From a bacterium (GTDB lineage: Bacteria > Zhuqueibacterota > Zhuqueibacteria > Residuimicrobiales > Oceaniaggregativiventaceae), in assembly GCA_029565675.1 (NCBI GenBank), contig JAKQNP010000037.1, positions 1 to 43,594 of the forward strand: DNA of 43,594 nt. The letters run 5' to 3'. Below, piece after piece: positions 25,322-33,655 of the stretch (position 1 is its first letter; each line of letters opens with the position of its first letter). Both the position numbers and the translations under genes were made by a program. The notes under the pieces are model-generated. The model did not search any database. It had not been told where the DNA came from and saw nothing but the letters and a program-made list of their open reading frames with translations.

Positions 25322-28021
25322 ATGGCGGACAAAGAACGATTGTTTTTAATCGATGGCTCAGCCCTGGCATACCGCGCTTTCTATGCATTCGTGCGAAATC
25401 CTCTGGTCAATTCGCGTGGCGAGAATATTTCAGCAGTTTTTGGTTTTAGCAAAACGGTGTTGAAGATCATCGATGAGCAAAAACCAGACTATCTGGCAGT
25501 GGTCTTTGATACGCCGGAACCGACCTTTCGCCATCAGATCTATAAAGAGTACAAAGCCCAACGGGCGCAAATGCCCGCTGAAATGGTTGAGCAACTGCCG
25601 CGGATCCATGAGCTGTGCCGCGTTCTGCAAATTCCTCTGCTCACCTTGTCCGGCTATGAGGCCGATGACTTAATCGGCACCCTGGTCCGGATGGCAGAGG
25701 CGGAAAATCTCTTTACTGTTGTGGTTTCAGGCGACAAAGATCTGCTGCAGTTGGTCTCGCCGTCGACTGTGGTTCTCAATCCCCGCCGTTCAGGCGAAGA
25801 GCCCGAATGGCTGGATGATAAAGCGGTGCAGGAAAAACTGGGGCTCAAGCCGCAACAGGTTGTCGATTATTTGGCATTGATGGGTGATTCTTCTGACAAT
25901 ATTCCAGGTGTTGCCGGTGTCGGGCCCAAGGGAGCCAGCACTTTGCTGCAAAAGTATGGGACATTGGAAGAGATCTTTCGCCATCTCGATGAGATCGGCA
26001 ACAAACGGTTGCAATCCAGTTTAGCCGGCCAGCTTGAATCCGCTCGTTTTTCCCGCACGTTGGCGCAGATCAAGTGCGACCTGGAGCTGCAATGGCGGCC
26101 GTCGCAACTGCGTCTCAGAGAGCCGGATCCGGAAGAGGCCGCAGCTTTTTTTCAAAAACTGGAGATCCAATCGCTCGTCGATCGGTTTTCCATCGGACAA
26201 ACAGAACAGCAGCGCAATTATCTCTGCCTGCAAACACTGGCGCAGGTCAGCCAATTGGCAGAGGATCTCAAGGCCGCAGGTGAATTTGCCTTTGACACCG
26301 AGACCACCGATCTGGCGCCCATGAGTGCGGATCTGGTCGGCTTGTCATTCGCCTATCAGGAAGGGCAGGCGTACTATATCCCCTTGCGCGGTCCAAACGA
26401 CTTGACCGCCGGGTTTCATCCTCTCGACCAGCGGCAGGTGCTGGATCTGTTGCGGCCGATTCTGCAGGACCGCACGATCGGCAAGATGGGCCACAACGCC
26501 AAATACGATATGCTTGTCTTGAGCCAACACGGGGTAGGGGTCGAAGGTCTGGTTTCTGATACCATGGTGGCCAGCTATTTGATCAACCCCTCGGCCAGGC
26601 AACACAATCTCGATGCCGTCACTCTATCCGAGCTGAATATCAAAAAAATCCCCATCACTTCTCTGATCGGCAGCGGGAAAAAACAGCTGCGCATGGATGA
26701 GGTGGCTATCGAACGGATTTGCGAATATGCATGCGAAGATGCGGATATGACCTGGCGGTTATCGCGTTTGTTTCGGCAAAGACTGCAAGATCTTCAGCTG
26801 ATGGACCTTTTTGCTCAGGTCGAGATTCCCCTGACCGCGGTGCTCATGCAGATGGAAAAAAACGGCGTGGTGATCGATACCCCTTTTCTGCAGCAGATGT
26901 CGCGCGAACTGGCAAAAGAACTGCAAAAATTGGAAGCCGAGATCTATGAATTGGCCGGCGAATCCTTTAACATCAACTCGCCAAAGCAACTCGGCGCCAT
27001 TCTGTTTGAAAAACTGCGTTTGCCTTCCATGCGCAAGACCAAAACCGGTTATTCAACCGATGTTACGGTTTTGGAAAAGCTCGCCAACCACCATTTGTTG
27101 CCGCAGACCATTTTGCAGTATCGGCAGTTGGCCAAATTGCAGTCAACCTATGTGGAAACATTGCCGAGTTTGGTCAACCACAAAACCGGGCGGGTTCATA
27201 CCTCTTTCAATCAGACCGTCGCCGCAACCGGCCGCCTATCATCCAGTGAGCCGAATCTGCAAAATATACCAATCCGCACAGATATCGGACGGCGAATTCG
27301 GCGGGCATTCATCCCGCGCAGCAAAGAAAACATCATCGTCGACGCCGACTATTCGCAGATTGAATTGCGGATCATGGCCCATCTGTCTCATGATAAGATG
27401 CTGTGCGATTCGTTTGCCAAGGATGAAGACGTGCATGCTCGGACGGCGGCATTGGTCTTTGGCGTAACCAACGATCAGGTCACTGCCGATCAGCGGCGCA
27501 AGGCCAAGGAAGTGAATTTCGGAATCATGTACGGTATGGGAATCTATGGTTTGGCACAACGGCTGAATATTTCGAGCGAAGAAGCGGACGATTTTATCAA
27601 GAGCTATTTCGCTGTCTATCCCGGGGTGCAGAAATATATGGTCGATATTGTCGATAAAACACGACGGCTCGGCTATGTGACAACTTTGCTGGATCGTCGG
27701 CGATATATTCCGGAAATCAGCAGCGAAAACCGTCAGATTCGCGAATTTGCCGAGCGCACCGCGATCAACACCCCGATTCAGGGGAGCGCTGCGGATCTGA
27801 TCAAGTTGGCGATGATCCGCATCCAGGAACGGCTGCAAAAAGCCAAGATGCGTTCCTGCATGATTTTGCAGGTGCACGATGAGCTGGTTTTTGATGTCTT
27901 TCAACCAGAACGTGAAGAGCTGAAGGAGATGATCCGCCGCGAAATGGAACAGGCGATCGCTCTGTCGGTACCGATAAAAGTGGAGATAGGGGAGGGGCCG
28001 AGTTGGTTTGATGCTCATTGA
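25322..28021 (+). CDS. polA: DNA polymerase I
   Basis: An 899-residue, full-length family A polymerase for Okazaki fragment processing and repair. The 5' nuclease domain (1-290) has LFLIDGSALAYRAFYAF and VVSGDKDLLQLV. The 3'-5' proofreading domain (300-490) is intact, unlike many bacterial PolA proteins: D325 and E327 (FDTETT), D396 (HNAKYD) and D473 (YACEDAD). The polymerase domain has motif A D676 (DADYSQIELR), motif B with F733 and Y737 (KEVNFGIMYG) and motif C D853-E854 (QVHDELVFDV). F733 is the residue that favours discrimination against dideoxynucleotides in E. coli (F762). A weak AAGGCGG site precedes the ATG. The next gene begins 95 bp downstream on the same strand. Confidence 0.98.
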   Translation: MADKERLFLIDGSALAYRAFYAFVRNPLVNSRGENISAVFGFSKTVLKIIDEQKPDYLAVVFDTPEPTFRHQIYKEYKAQRAQMPAEMVEQLPRIHELCRVLQIPLLTLSGYEADDLIGTLVRMAEAENLFTVVVSGDKDLLQLVSPSTVVLNPRRSGEEPEWLDDKAVQEKLGLKPQQVVDYLALMGDSSDNIPGVAGVGPKGASTLLQKYGTLEEIFRHLDEIGNKRLQSSLAGQLESARFSRTLAQIKCDLELQWRPSQLRLREPDPEEAAAFFQKLEIQSLVDRFSIGQTEQQRNYLCLQTLAQVSQLAEDLKAAGEFAFDTETTDLAPMSADLVGLSFAYQEGQAYYIPLRGPNDLTAGFHPLDQRQVLDLLRPILQDRTIGKMGHNAKYDMLVLSQHGVGVEGLVSDTMVASYLINPSARQHNLDAVTLSELNIKKIPITSLIGSGKKQLRMDEVAIERICEYACEDADMTWRLSRLFRQRLQDLQLMDLFAQVEIPLTAVLMQMEKNGVVIDTPFLQQMSRELAKELQKLEAEIYELAGESFNINSPKQLGAILFEKLRLPSMRKTKTGYSTDVTVLEKLANHHLLPQTILQYRQLAKLQSTYVETLPSLVNHKTGRVHTSFNQTVAATGRLSSSEPNLQNIPIRTDIGRRIRRAFIPRSKENIIVDADYSQIELRIMAHLSHDKMLCDSFAKDEDVHARTAALVFGVTNDQVTADQRRKAKEVNFGIMYGMGIYGLAQRLNISSEEADDFIKSYFAVYPGVQKYMVDIVDKTRRLGYVTTLLDRRRYIPEISSENRQIREFAERTAINTPIQGSAADLIKLAMIRIQERLQKAKMRSCMILQVHDELVFDVFQPEREELKEMIRREMEQAIALSVPIKVEIGEGPSWFDAH

Positions 28022-28115
28022 CCTGCCGGTGTTGCCTCGATTGGTCGACGGGTGCGGCTGATTCGGCGTTGGGTCAGCGCAGAAATTTGCGCGCCGATGA
28101 ACAAAGGTGTTTTCT

Positions 28116-28532
28116 ATGGCTCAGGTGTTTGAATTGCAGATTACCAGCGATCCCCGGTTGTTGCGCACGGTGCGACTGACGGTTGAACAGATCTGCCAAA
28201 TCGCCGGTTTTCCCAGACTCGAAGCCAGCAAAATCGTTTTGGCGGTGGATGAAGCCTGCTCGAACGTGATCCGCCATGCATATAAAAACAGGGAAGATCA
28301 GCCCATTCTCATCACTTTTCGCATTTTTTCCACCAAGCTGAAAATCGATTTGGTCGATTTTGGTGAACATTCAAACATCCGCCTGATCAAACCGCGCCCC
28401 TTACACGAATTGCGACCAGGAGGTCTGGGTGTTCATCTGATCAGGAGCGTTATGGACAGAGTCGAGTATAAAAATCTTGAGCGAATCGGTAATCGCCTGG
28501 TGATGGAAAAGAAACTGCCAAAGAGGTCATGA
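28116..28532 (+). CDS. SpoIIAB/RsbW-like serine kinase (GHKL ATPase)
   Basis: A 138-residue HATPase_c_2 protein of the anti-sigma-factor kinase type. The N-box is DEACSNVIRHAY with E46 and N50, the same numbering as the catalytic pair in SpoIIAB; the G1 box is D81-F-G83 and the G2 box is G102-G-L-G105. Proteins of this family bind ATP and phosphorylate a serine on a partner STAS protein. I prefer the ATG at 28116, with AAAGG upstream, over the GTG at 28107. The next gene, 1 nt away, is such a STAS protein, and the genes after that are an Mla transporter, so the target may be the transporter and not a sigma factor (inference). Confidence 0.88.
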   Translation: MAQVFELQITSDPRLLRTVRLTVEQICQIAGFPRLEASKIVLAVDEACSNVIRHAYKNREDQPILITFRIFSTKLKIDLVDFGEHSNIRLIKPRPLHELRPGGLGVHLIRSVMDRVEYKNLERIGNRLVMEKKLPKRS

Positions 28533-28533
28533 A

Positions 28534-28878
28534 TTGAATCTCGAAATCCAAACTGTGAAATTGGACAGGATCACGTTGGTCGAGGTCGCCGGTGAAGTCG
28601 ATCTCTATTCTTCCCCACAACTGCGCAATATTTTGGTCGACTTGGCCGAAAAAAAAACAACCCCCTTGTTGGTGGATTTACAAGCGGTGCGCTATATGGA
28701 CAGCTCCGGCGTCGCCACTCTCATCGAAGGATTGAAGCAGAGTCAACGGTTTAACGGCCGCTTTCTGTTGAGCGGGATATCTGATGAGGTCAAACAGGTA
28801 TTCGAATTGACCCGTCTGTTCAAAGTATTTGAAATTTACGATTCGAAAGCAGCGGCAATGGAGAATTTATCCGCTTGA
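28534..28878 (+). CDS. STAS-domain protein (anti-sigma antagonist type / MlaB-like)
   Basis: A 114-residue single STAS domain starting at TTG, 1 nt after the kinase stop, with AGAGG upstream. The phosphorylation loop reads MDSSGVATL, with S58 at the position phosphorylated in SpoIIAA. Two roles are possible: a classical anti-anti-sigma switch protein, or an MlaB equivalent, the STAS subunit that binds MlaF in the E. coli MlaFEDB complex. Its place directly before mlaE, with a stop-start overlap, favours the second, while the neighbouring kinase favours phospho-control. Confidence 0.88.
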   Translation: MNLEIQTVKLDRITLVEVAGEVDLYSSPQLRNILVDLAEKKTTPLLVDLQAVRYMDSSGVATLIEGLKQSQRFNGRFLLSGISDEVKQVFELTRLFKVFEIYDSKAAAMENLSA

Positions 28879-29678
28879 ACTCCGGGATAAAAACATTCGG
28901 TGCCGTCGGCCGCAGTGCAGGCGAGTTCTTTGCCCAGGTCGCCAGGGTTGCTGACCTTGCCCGTCAGACTTTGTACTGGAGCACCGTGGGGGCGTTTCGC
29001 TATGAACGCATCCGATGGAACGAGACTTTTACCCAGATGGTCCGCATCGGCGTCAATTCATTGCCGATTGTGGGAATGATATCTTTTTTTGTCGGCTTGA
29101 TCATTGCCATGCAGTCCGCTTACCAATTGGAGCGCTTCGGGGCTGTGGTCTATGTCGCTGATCTGGTGGGTGTATCCATAACCCGTGAGCTCGGCCCTCT
29201 GATCACCGCAATCATCATCACCGGCCGCAGCGGTTCGGCAATCGCCGCTGAACTCGGGACCATGAAAGTATCGGAAGAGATCGATGCTCTGCAGACCATG
29301 GCCATCAACCCGGTTTCATTTCTGGTTGTGCCGCGAACTCTGGCCATGCTGATCATGTTGCCCTGCCTGACCATCATGGCTGATTTTCTCGGACTTCTCG
29401 GCGGTTTTGTCCTTGGAGTGGTGCAACTGCAAATCCCTTATTCTGCCTATTTTTCCCATACCGCCGACGCCATCCTGTTCAAAGATTTTTTCACCGGCTT
29501 GAGCAAGAGTGTTTTGTTTGCATTTATTATTGCTCTGATCGGCGCCTATCAGGGGCTCCATGTCCGCGGCGGCGCCGAAGGTGTTGGCAAGTCCACTACC
29601 GACTCGGTGGTGACTTCGATATTTTTGGTCATTTTGAGCGATGTGCTCTTTACCGCCCTGTTTTTCTCGACTTTTTAA
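28875..29678 (+). CDS. mlaE: ABC transporter permease MlaE
   Basis: A 267-residue inner-membrane permease of the MlaE family, which with MlaF and MlaD moves phospholipids between the inner and outer membranes. The core family region is well kept: GMISFFVGLIIAMQSAYQLE, then GVSITRELGPLITAIIITGR, SGSAIAAELGTMKVSEEIDA and VPRTLAMLIMLPCLT. Five to six hydrophobic segments are visible. The TTG start overlaps the STAS stop (TTGA), which suggests translational coupling with that protein. Confidence 0.95.
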   Translation: MNSGIKTFGAVGRSAGEFFAQVARVADLARQTLYWSTVGAFRYERIRWNETFTQMVRIGVNSLPIVGMISFFVGLIIAMQSAYQLERFGAVVYVADLVGVSITRELGPLITAIIITGRSGSAIAAELGTMKVSEEIDALQTMAINPVSFLVVPRTLAMLIMLPCLTIMADFLGLLGGFVLGVVQLQIPYSAYFSHTADAILFKDFFTGLSKSVLFAFIIALIGAYQGLHVRGGAEGVGKSTTDSVVTSIFLVILSDVLFTALFFSTF

Positions 29679-29720
29679 CTCACAAAACCGAATGCCGATT
29701 TGCCGGACGATCGTTGCCTG

Positions 29721-30545
29721 ATGGCAATCAAAACCAAAGCGAACAGCACAGTGACTGTGGATCCGATTATCAAAATTCGCAACCTCAACACCTCCTACGG
29801 CAAACACCAGGTGTTGCAGGGAATCGACCTGGATATCTACCCGGAGGAAACCTTTGTCATACTCGGCCGCTCAGGCTGCGGCAAGAGCACTCTGTTGCGC
29901 CACTTGATGGGCCTGGAAAAACCAACCAGCGGCACCATCTCTATTAAAAACATGGACCTCTTGCACACCAATCAGCCGGGGCGGGCGGAGCTGATGAAAA
30001 AAATGGGCGTCCTCTTTCAAAGCGGCGCTTTGTTCAATTCCATGACAGTCGGCGAAAATGTGGCTCTGCCTTTGCGTGAACACACGCCGCTGGATCCCGC
30101 GACCATCCAGATCATGACCCGCATGAAACTGGAATTGGTGGGGCTTTCCGGATTTTTCGACCATTTGCCGGCCCAGTTGTCCGGCGGCATGCGCAAACGC
30201 GCCGCCCTGGCCAGAGCATTGGCCATGGATCCGGAAATTTTGCTCTGCGACGAGCCTTCCGCCGGTCTGGATCCAATAGTCGCCGTCGGCATCGATCATC
30301 TTATTCTTAAACTCAAAGCCGCCTTCAAGATGTGCATCATCGTGGTCACGCACGAACTTGCCTCGGTTTTTCTTATCGCTGATCGGATCGCCTTGCTGGA
30401 TGGCGGCGTTTTTCGCTTCATCGGCACCCGCGAAGAATTTACCAACAGTCAAGACCCCCGGGTCAGACAATTCCTCGAGCGTCGGCCGGATGATGAAAAA
30501 ATCGATCCTGATTCCTATGTCAATTTGTTGTTGGAAAACCAATAG
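29721..30545 (+). CDS. mlaF: ABC transporter ATPase MlaF
   Basis: A 274-residue ATPase with Walker A GRSGCGKST, the signature LSGGMRKRAALARAL, Walker B ILLCDEPSAGLDP and the switch histidine in VVTHE. This set, with SGGM in place of SGGQ, is typical of MlaF. The start is uncertain: I take the ATG at 29721, but a TTG at 29700 and GTG codons near 29751 are open, and none has a strong ribosome site. The C-terminal tail after the ATPase fold (ERRPDDEKIDPDSYVNLL) is where MlaF makes its dimer handshake and touches the STAS subunit in E. coli. Confidence 0.94.
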   Translation: MAIKTKANSTVTVDPIIKIRNLNTSYGKHQVLQGIDLDIYPEETFVILGRSGCGKSTLLRHLMGLEKPTSGTISIKNMDLLHTNQPGRAELMKKMGVLFQSGALFNSMTVGENVALPLREHTPLDPATIQIMTRMKLELVGLSGFFDHLPAQLSGGMRKRAALARALAMDPEILLCDEPSAGLDPIVAVGIDHLILKLKAAFKMCIIVVTHELASVFLIADRIALLDGGVFRFIGTREEFTNSQDPRVRQFLERRPDDEKIDPDSYVNLLLENQ

Positions 30546-30587
30546 ATTCATGATACCAATCGCGCATCCGAATCTCGGTGGAGGAAT

Positions 30588-31487
30588 ATGGAATATCGAG
30601 AGAGCGAAATCAAAGCAGGTCTCTTTATTTTCATCAGCTTGTTGCTGTTGCTGGCCTTTTTGTTTGTAATCAGCGGTGCCGGTTCCTGGGGGCAAAAGGC
30701 AACCTATCGGGTTCGTTTCCCATCTGTCAGCGGTGTGGAACAAGGTTCACTGGTGCGTTTTGCCGGATTGCAGGTCGGCCGCGTCAAAAATATGGCGATT
30801 CCAGCTGATGACGATTTTTGCGTCGAACTGCTGCTCGAGGTGGAACAAAACACCCCCATTCGCAACAACAGCCAGGCCAAATTGACCACCATCGGCATCA
30901 TGGGTGCCTATTATGTGGAAATCTCCCAGGGGACACCCGATTCGCCGCGCTTGGCACCGGGTTCGCTGATTCCGACAAAGACCGTCTCCACCATCGCTCA
31001 ACTTTCAGAACCCGGCGGCGAAGCGTTGTCGGAATTCAAGGAAATGGTTATCCGCCTCAACCTCCTGCTCAGCCAGGAAAATCGGGACAATTTCGCCTCT
31101 CTGCTGCAAAATCTCAACGATATTACCGCTGCCAATGCAGAACAGACCAGTCGGGTGATGGGCAATCTCGATCGAGCCACCGCGCAACTGGATGAGACCC
31201 TGCAATTGATCAACCAGATCCTCGCGCGCAACGATACCACGTTGCACACCAGTTTAACCCATATGGATCAAATGCTGGTCAAGACGGTTGCGGCAGTCGA
31301 ACAGATCAATCGCCTGACCCTGACCGTCGATACAACAATCGGACAAAATCAGGAAGAGTTGCAGCGACTGACGGAAAATCTGGGTCAATTGGCTGAAAAT
31401 CTCAACCATTTCAGCCAACAGATCAAACAAGAACCCTGGAGTTTGGTTCGCAAAAACTACGTCCCGGAACGCAAGCTGCCTGAATAG
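30588..31487 (+). CDS. mlaD: Lipid-binding MCE protein MlaD
   Basis: A 299-residue periplasmic protein with one N-terminal membrane anchor (about 10-32), an MCE domain (about 36-120; YRVRFPSVSGVEQGSLVRF, VGRVKNMAI, KLTTIGIMGAYYVEI) and a long helical tail (about 140-285) that probably forms a coiled coil. MCE proteins form hexameric rings that pass lipids from or to the permease. GGAGG stands just before the ATG. The longer tail, compared with the 183-residue E. coli MlaD, resembles the needle-type MCE proteins. Confidence 0.94.
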   Translation: MEYRESEIKAGLFIFISLLLLLAFLFVISGAGSWGQKATYRVRFPSVSGVEQGSLVRFAGLQVGRVKNMAIPADDDFCVELLLEVEQNTPIRNNSQAKLTTIGIMGAYYVEISQGTPDSPRLAPGSLIPTKTVSTIAQLSEPGGEALSEFKEMVIRLNLLLSQENRDNFASLLQNLNDITAANAEQTSRVMGNLDRATAQLDETLQLINQILARNDTTLHTSLTHMDQMLVKTVAAVEQINRLTLTVDTTIGQNQEELQRLTENLGQLAENLNHFSQQIKQEPWSLVRKNYVPERKLPE

Positions 31488-31496
31488 CGGGAACTC

Positions 31497-31670
31497 ATGG
31501 TTTTGCTGTTTACCGGGTGCCAGCTGATCGGCAATCGCCCTTGTCGGGATGTCGCGAGCGATTTGGCAAAAAACAGCTGCATTGATCGTTTGTTTTGGGA
31601 ATATTTGCTTTATGTGGTGTCCCCTGGCGGGACGCCGCTGACACCGGATCTAGATTATTTTGCACTGTGA
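31497..31670 (+). CDS. Small protein in the mla operon, possible lipoprotein
   Basis: A 57-codon open frame from ATG to TGA, filling most of the gap between mlaD and the next gene. It begins MVLLFTGCQLIG, which resembles a short lipobox with C8, although there is no charged N-terminus; the rest holds a hydrophobic stretch (LFWEYLLYVV). It lies in the same frame as mlaD, four codons after that gene's single UAG stop, so it could be an independent gene, a read-through extension or the remnant of a longer mlaD. GCGGGAA upstream is only a fair ribosome site. I recognise no family. Confidence 0.45.
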   Translation: MVLLFTGCQLIGNRPCRDVASDLAKNSCIDRLFWEYLLYVVSPGGTPLTPDLDYFAL

Positions 31671-31685
31671 GGATGGGTAGCGAAT

Positions 31686-32261
31686 ATGAGAATTTGCCAA
31701 GCGATTGCACTTTTCTTCTTTTTGGGCCTGGCTTGCAGTCAGGCTCCGACGACTCGATATTACACCCTGAATCCAACCTGTCCGGAAGAGCTCGGCACGG
31801 GCGGACAGGTTGTTCTCTATATACAGCCGTTTCGCGCGGTTTCTCCCTATGAGCAAGATCGCTTTATCTACCGGATTTCGCCTTATGAGATCAAGTTCGA
31901 CACCTATCGCCGATGGGTTGCCTCGCCGGCGCAAATTCTGGAGGAAGCGGCGGTGCGTTTTTTTCGCGCGCAGGATTTGTTTGCAAGAGTGGTCACGGTT
32001 ATGCCCGCCGCGCCACATGTGCGCATGAGCGTTCTGGTGGAAGGATTTGAAGAGATTGCGATAGGAGACAAGCATGCGGCGCAGATCAAACTGTGGCTGG
32101 AGTTGACCGATTCCAGCGGCCGGATTTTGCTGCAGCGCCAATTTTTGCGTCAGCAACCTATCGCACAAAACAGTGTCCAGGCCATTCTCGATGCGCTCAA
32201 TCAGAGTGCGACGAATCTTTATCAAGATCTTTATCAAGAGATGCAGACTGCCATTCCTTGA
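31686..32261 (+). CDS. ABC-type transport auxiliary lipoprotein (PqiC/ABC_trans_aux-like)
   Basis: A 191-residue lipoprotein with signal peptide and lipobox LGLACS (C17). After it, TTRYYTLNPT is the YYxL opening of the ABC_trans_aux family, found with MCE transporters and thought to sit on the outer membrane as the receiving end of the lipid path. VLYIQPFRA, a strand with FIYRISPYEIKFDTYRRWV, and PAQILEEAAVRFF fit the family fold. The start has GGATGGG upstream. It is the last gene of the mla cluster. Confidence 0.82.
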   Translation: MRICQAIALFFFLGLACSQAPTTRYYTLNPTCPEELGTGGQVVLYIQPFRAVSPYEQDRFIYRISPYEIKFDTYRRWVASPAQILEEAAVRFFRAQDLFARVVTVMPAAPHVRMSVLVEGFEEIAIGDKHAAQIKLWLELTDSSGRILLQRQFLRQQPIAQNSVQAILDALNQSATNLYQDLYQEMQTAIP

Positions 32262-32273
32262 TCTCGTTTTCAT

Positions 32274-32310
32274 GTCTGCAGAGGATAGCTGTCGGCGGTC
32301 ATCTGCAGAC
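32274..32310 (+). terminator. Large inverted repeat after the mla cluster
   Basis: GTCTGCAGA (32274-32282) and TCTGCAGAC (32302-32310) are a perfect 9-bp inverted repeat with a 19-nt loop, 13 bp past the last stop. No T-run follows, so it is either an atypical terminator or an RNA 3'-end stabiliser. Confidence 0.4.
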
Positions 32311-32431
32311 TGCGCTGTTGAAGAGAGCCGGCAAGGGAGCAAATCACCGCTCAAGGGCTAAAGGCGATGGTGTCGGCCAGTCGCCTCATCCTGCATAGAC
32401 AGAGCTTGGACAGAAAAAAACAGAAAAACAC

Positions 32432-32460
32432 TTGACATTTTCTCGCCAAGTTTGTATACT
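32432..32460 (+). promoter_or_regulatory. Consensus-type sigma-70 promoter of the lacI pair
   Basis: TTGACA (32432-32437) and TATACT (32455-32460) are separated by exactly 17 bp. This is the best promoter in the window. Transcription should begin near 32467, just before the first operator. Confidence 0.85.
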
Positions 32461-32472
32461 TTAGCTGAAATT

Positions 32473-32484
32473 GGAAGCGCTTCC
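32473..32484 (+). promoter_or_regulatory. LacI-family operator O1
   Basis: GGAAGCGCTTCC is a perfect 12-bp palindrome with the central CG typical of LacI/GalR operators. It lies just after the expected transcription start, where a bound repressor would block initiation. The likely binder is one or both of the LacI proteins encoded downstream (inference). Confidence 0.75.
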
Positions 32485-32508
32485 GAAGGAAGTGTTTTTT
32501 TTTCAGTT

Positions 32509-32526
32509 CATGGAAGGGCTTCCATG
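32509..32526 (+). promoter_or_regulatory. Second palindrome O2, overlapping the lacI start codon
   Basis: CATGGAAGGGCTTCCATG has perfect 8-bp arms about a GG centre and shares GGAAG/CTTCC with O1. It covers the ribosome site and the ATG at 32524. In RNA it could fold and hide the start. It also creates a five-codon ORF (ATG at 32510) whose stop overlaps the lacI start as ATGA. Confidence 0.6.
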
Positions 32527-33639
32527 AACAAAGTTGATGGGGATGGCACATGCCTGCCATTTCCTGCAGATCGTAACATTAGGGCGGGGGCTGCTTTGGC
32601 AGTTACCATCTATGATGTTGCACTCAAAGCCGGCGTCGGAATAGGGACCGTCTCCAGAGCCATCAACAACCATCCCAATGTCCACCCGGAAACCAAAGCG
32701 CGAATCCTGCGAATCGCTCAGGAACTCAACTATCTTCCCCACGCCTTGGCACAAAGCCTGGCCCGCAAAAAGACGCAATCCGTCGGCTGTATCGTACCGT
32801 TCTTAACCAGCTATTTCACCTCCGAACTTCTCAAACACATCCAACGCGCATTGACCGAACTCAATTATGATTTGATTCTCTTCAGCCTGGACTGCATGGA
32901 ACGTCTCAGCAAAATGGTGGACCGCGTTCTAAGCGAGCGCCGAGTTGATGGCATTCTGTCGATCTCCGTCGGTTTGACCCAGAAGCATATCGATCGGCTT
33001 GTCCATCAGGGCCTGCCTGTGGTCATGGTCGACGGCTTGTCGCAAAAAGTCGATTATGTCTCGGTCGACAATCTGCGCGGTGCCCAACAGGCAACGGAAC
33101 ACCTGATCCGTCTGGGCCATCACCGCATCGGGCTGATCAATGGCAGTTTGCAGAGTTCCCCGGCCCGTCTGCGGCAACAGGGTTTTGTCAAAGCTCTGAA
33201 CGAAAGCGGAAGGCCGGTCGACCCGACTCTCTGGGTGGCCGACAAATCCAACCGCCGTGAAAACGGTTTCACTGAAGAGACGGGCTATGCCGCTATGCTG
33301 CGGCTGCTCAATCTGGGCAAAAATCGGCCGACGGCTCTCTTCGCCGCCGATGATGTGTTGGCGCTCGGCGCCATGCATGCGGCTCAGGAAAAAGGTGTGC
33401 GCATTCCTGATGATCTGGCCATGGTCGGTTTCGACGATATCGAATTCGCCAAATTCCTCGGTTTGACCACCATGCGTCAACCAGCGGTCGAAATGGCCAA
33501 CCGTGCCGTCAAGCATCTGGTCGACCGCATGCAGGTCACTCCATCGGCCAGGATCGCCCTCGAATTGATGCCTGAACTGATTGTAAGGGAAAGCTGCGGC
33601 TGCCGCCGTCATTTTTGTCTCGCTGAACAACTCAGCTGA
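32524..33639 (+). CDS. LacI-family transcriptional regulator (first of a tandem pair)
   Basis: A 371-residue regulator. After a 27-residue leader, the helix-turn-helix reads VTIYDVALKAGVGIGTVSRA and the hinge helix LPHALAQSLARKK. The sugar-binding-type domain follows (VDGILSISVG, TALFAADDVLALGAM, PDDLAMVGFDDIEFAKF), ending in a Cys-rich tail (RESCGCRRHFC). Such proteins repress sugar-uptake and degradation genes until an effector binds. The start is ATG 32524; it lies inside a palindrome, next to a consensus promoter and operator, which points to self-repression. The controlled targets are probably the receptor and surface genes downstream. Confidence 0.93.
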   Translation: MNKVDGDGTCLPFPADRNIRAGAALAVTIYDVALKAGVGIGTVSRAINNHPNVHPETKARILRIAQELNYLPHALAQSLARKKTQSVGCIVPFLTSYFTSELLKHIQRALTELNYDLILFSLDCMERLSKMVDRVLSERRVDGILSISVGLTQKHIDRLVHQGLPVVMVDGLSQKVDYVSVDNLRGAQQATEHLIRLGHHRIGLINGSLQSSPARLRQQGFVKALNESGRPVDPTLWVADKSNRRENGFTEETGYAAMLRLLNLGKNRPTALFAADDVLALGAMHAAQEKGVRIPDDLAMVGFDDIEFAKFLGLTTMRQPAVEMANRAVKHLVDRMQVTPSARIALELMPELIVRESCGCRRHFCLAEQLS

Positions 33640-33655
33640 TGGTGGCCGGGTTTCA

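Noticed and set aside
28116-28878. A classical sigma-factor switch with no link to Mla.
   Set aside because: Not excluded, but the coupling to mlaE and lack of a nearby sigma factor make it the less likely reading; kept as the alternative in the finding.
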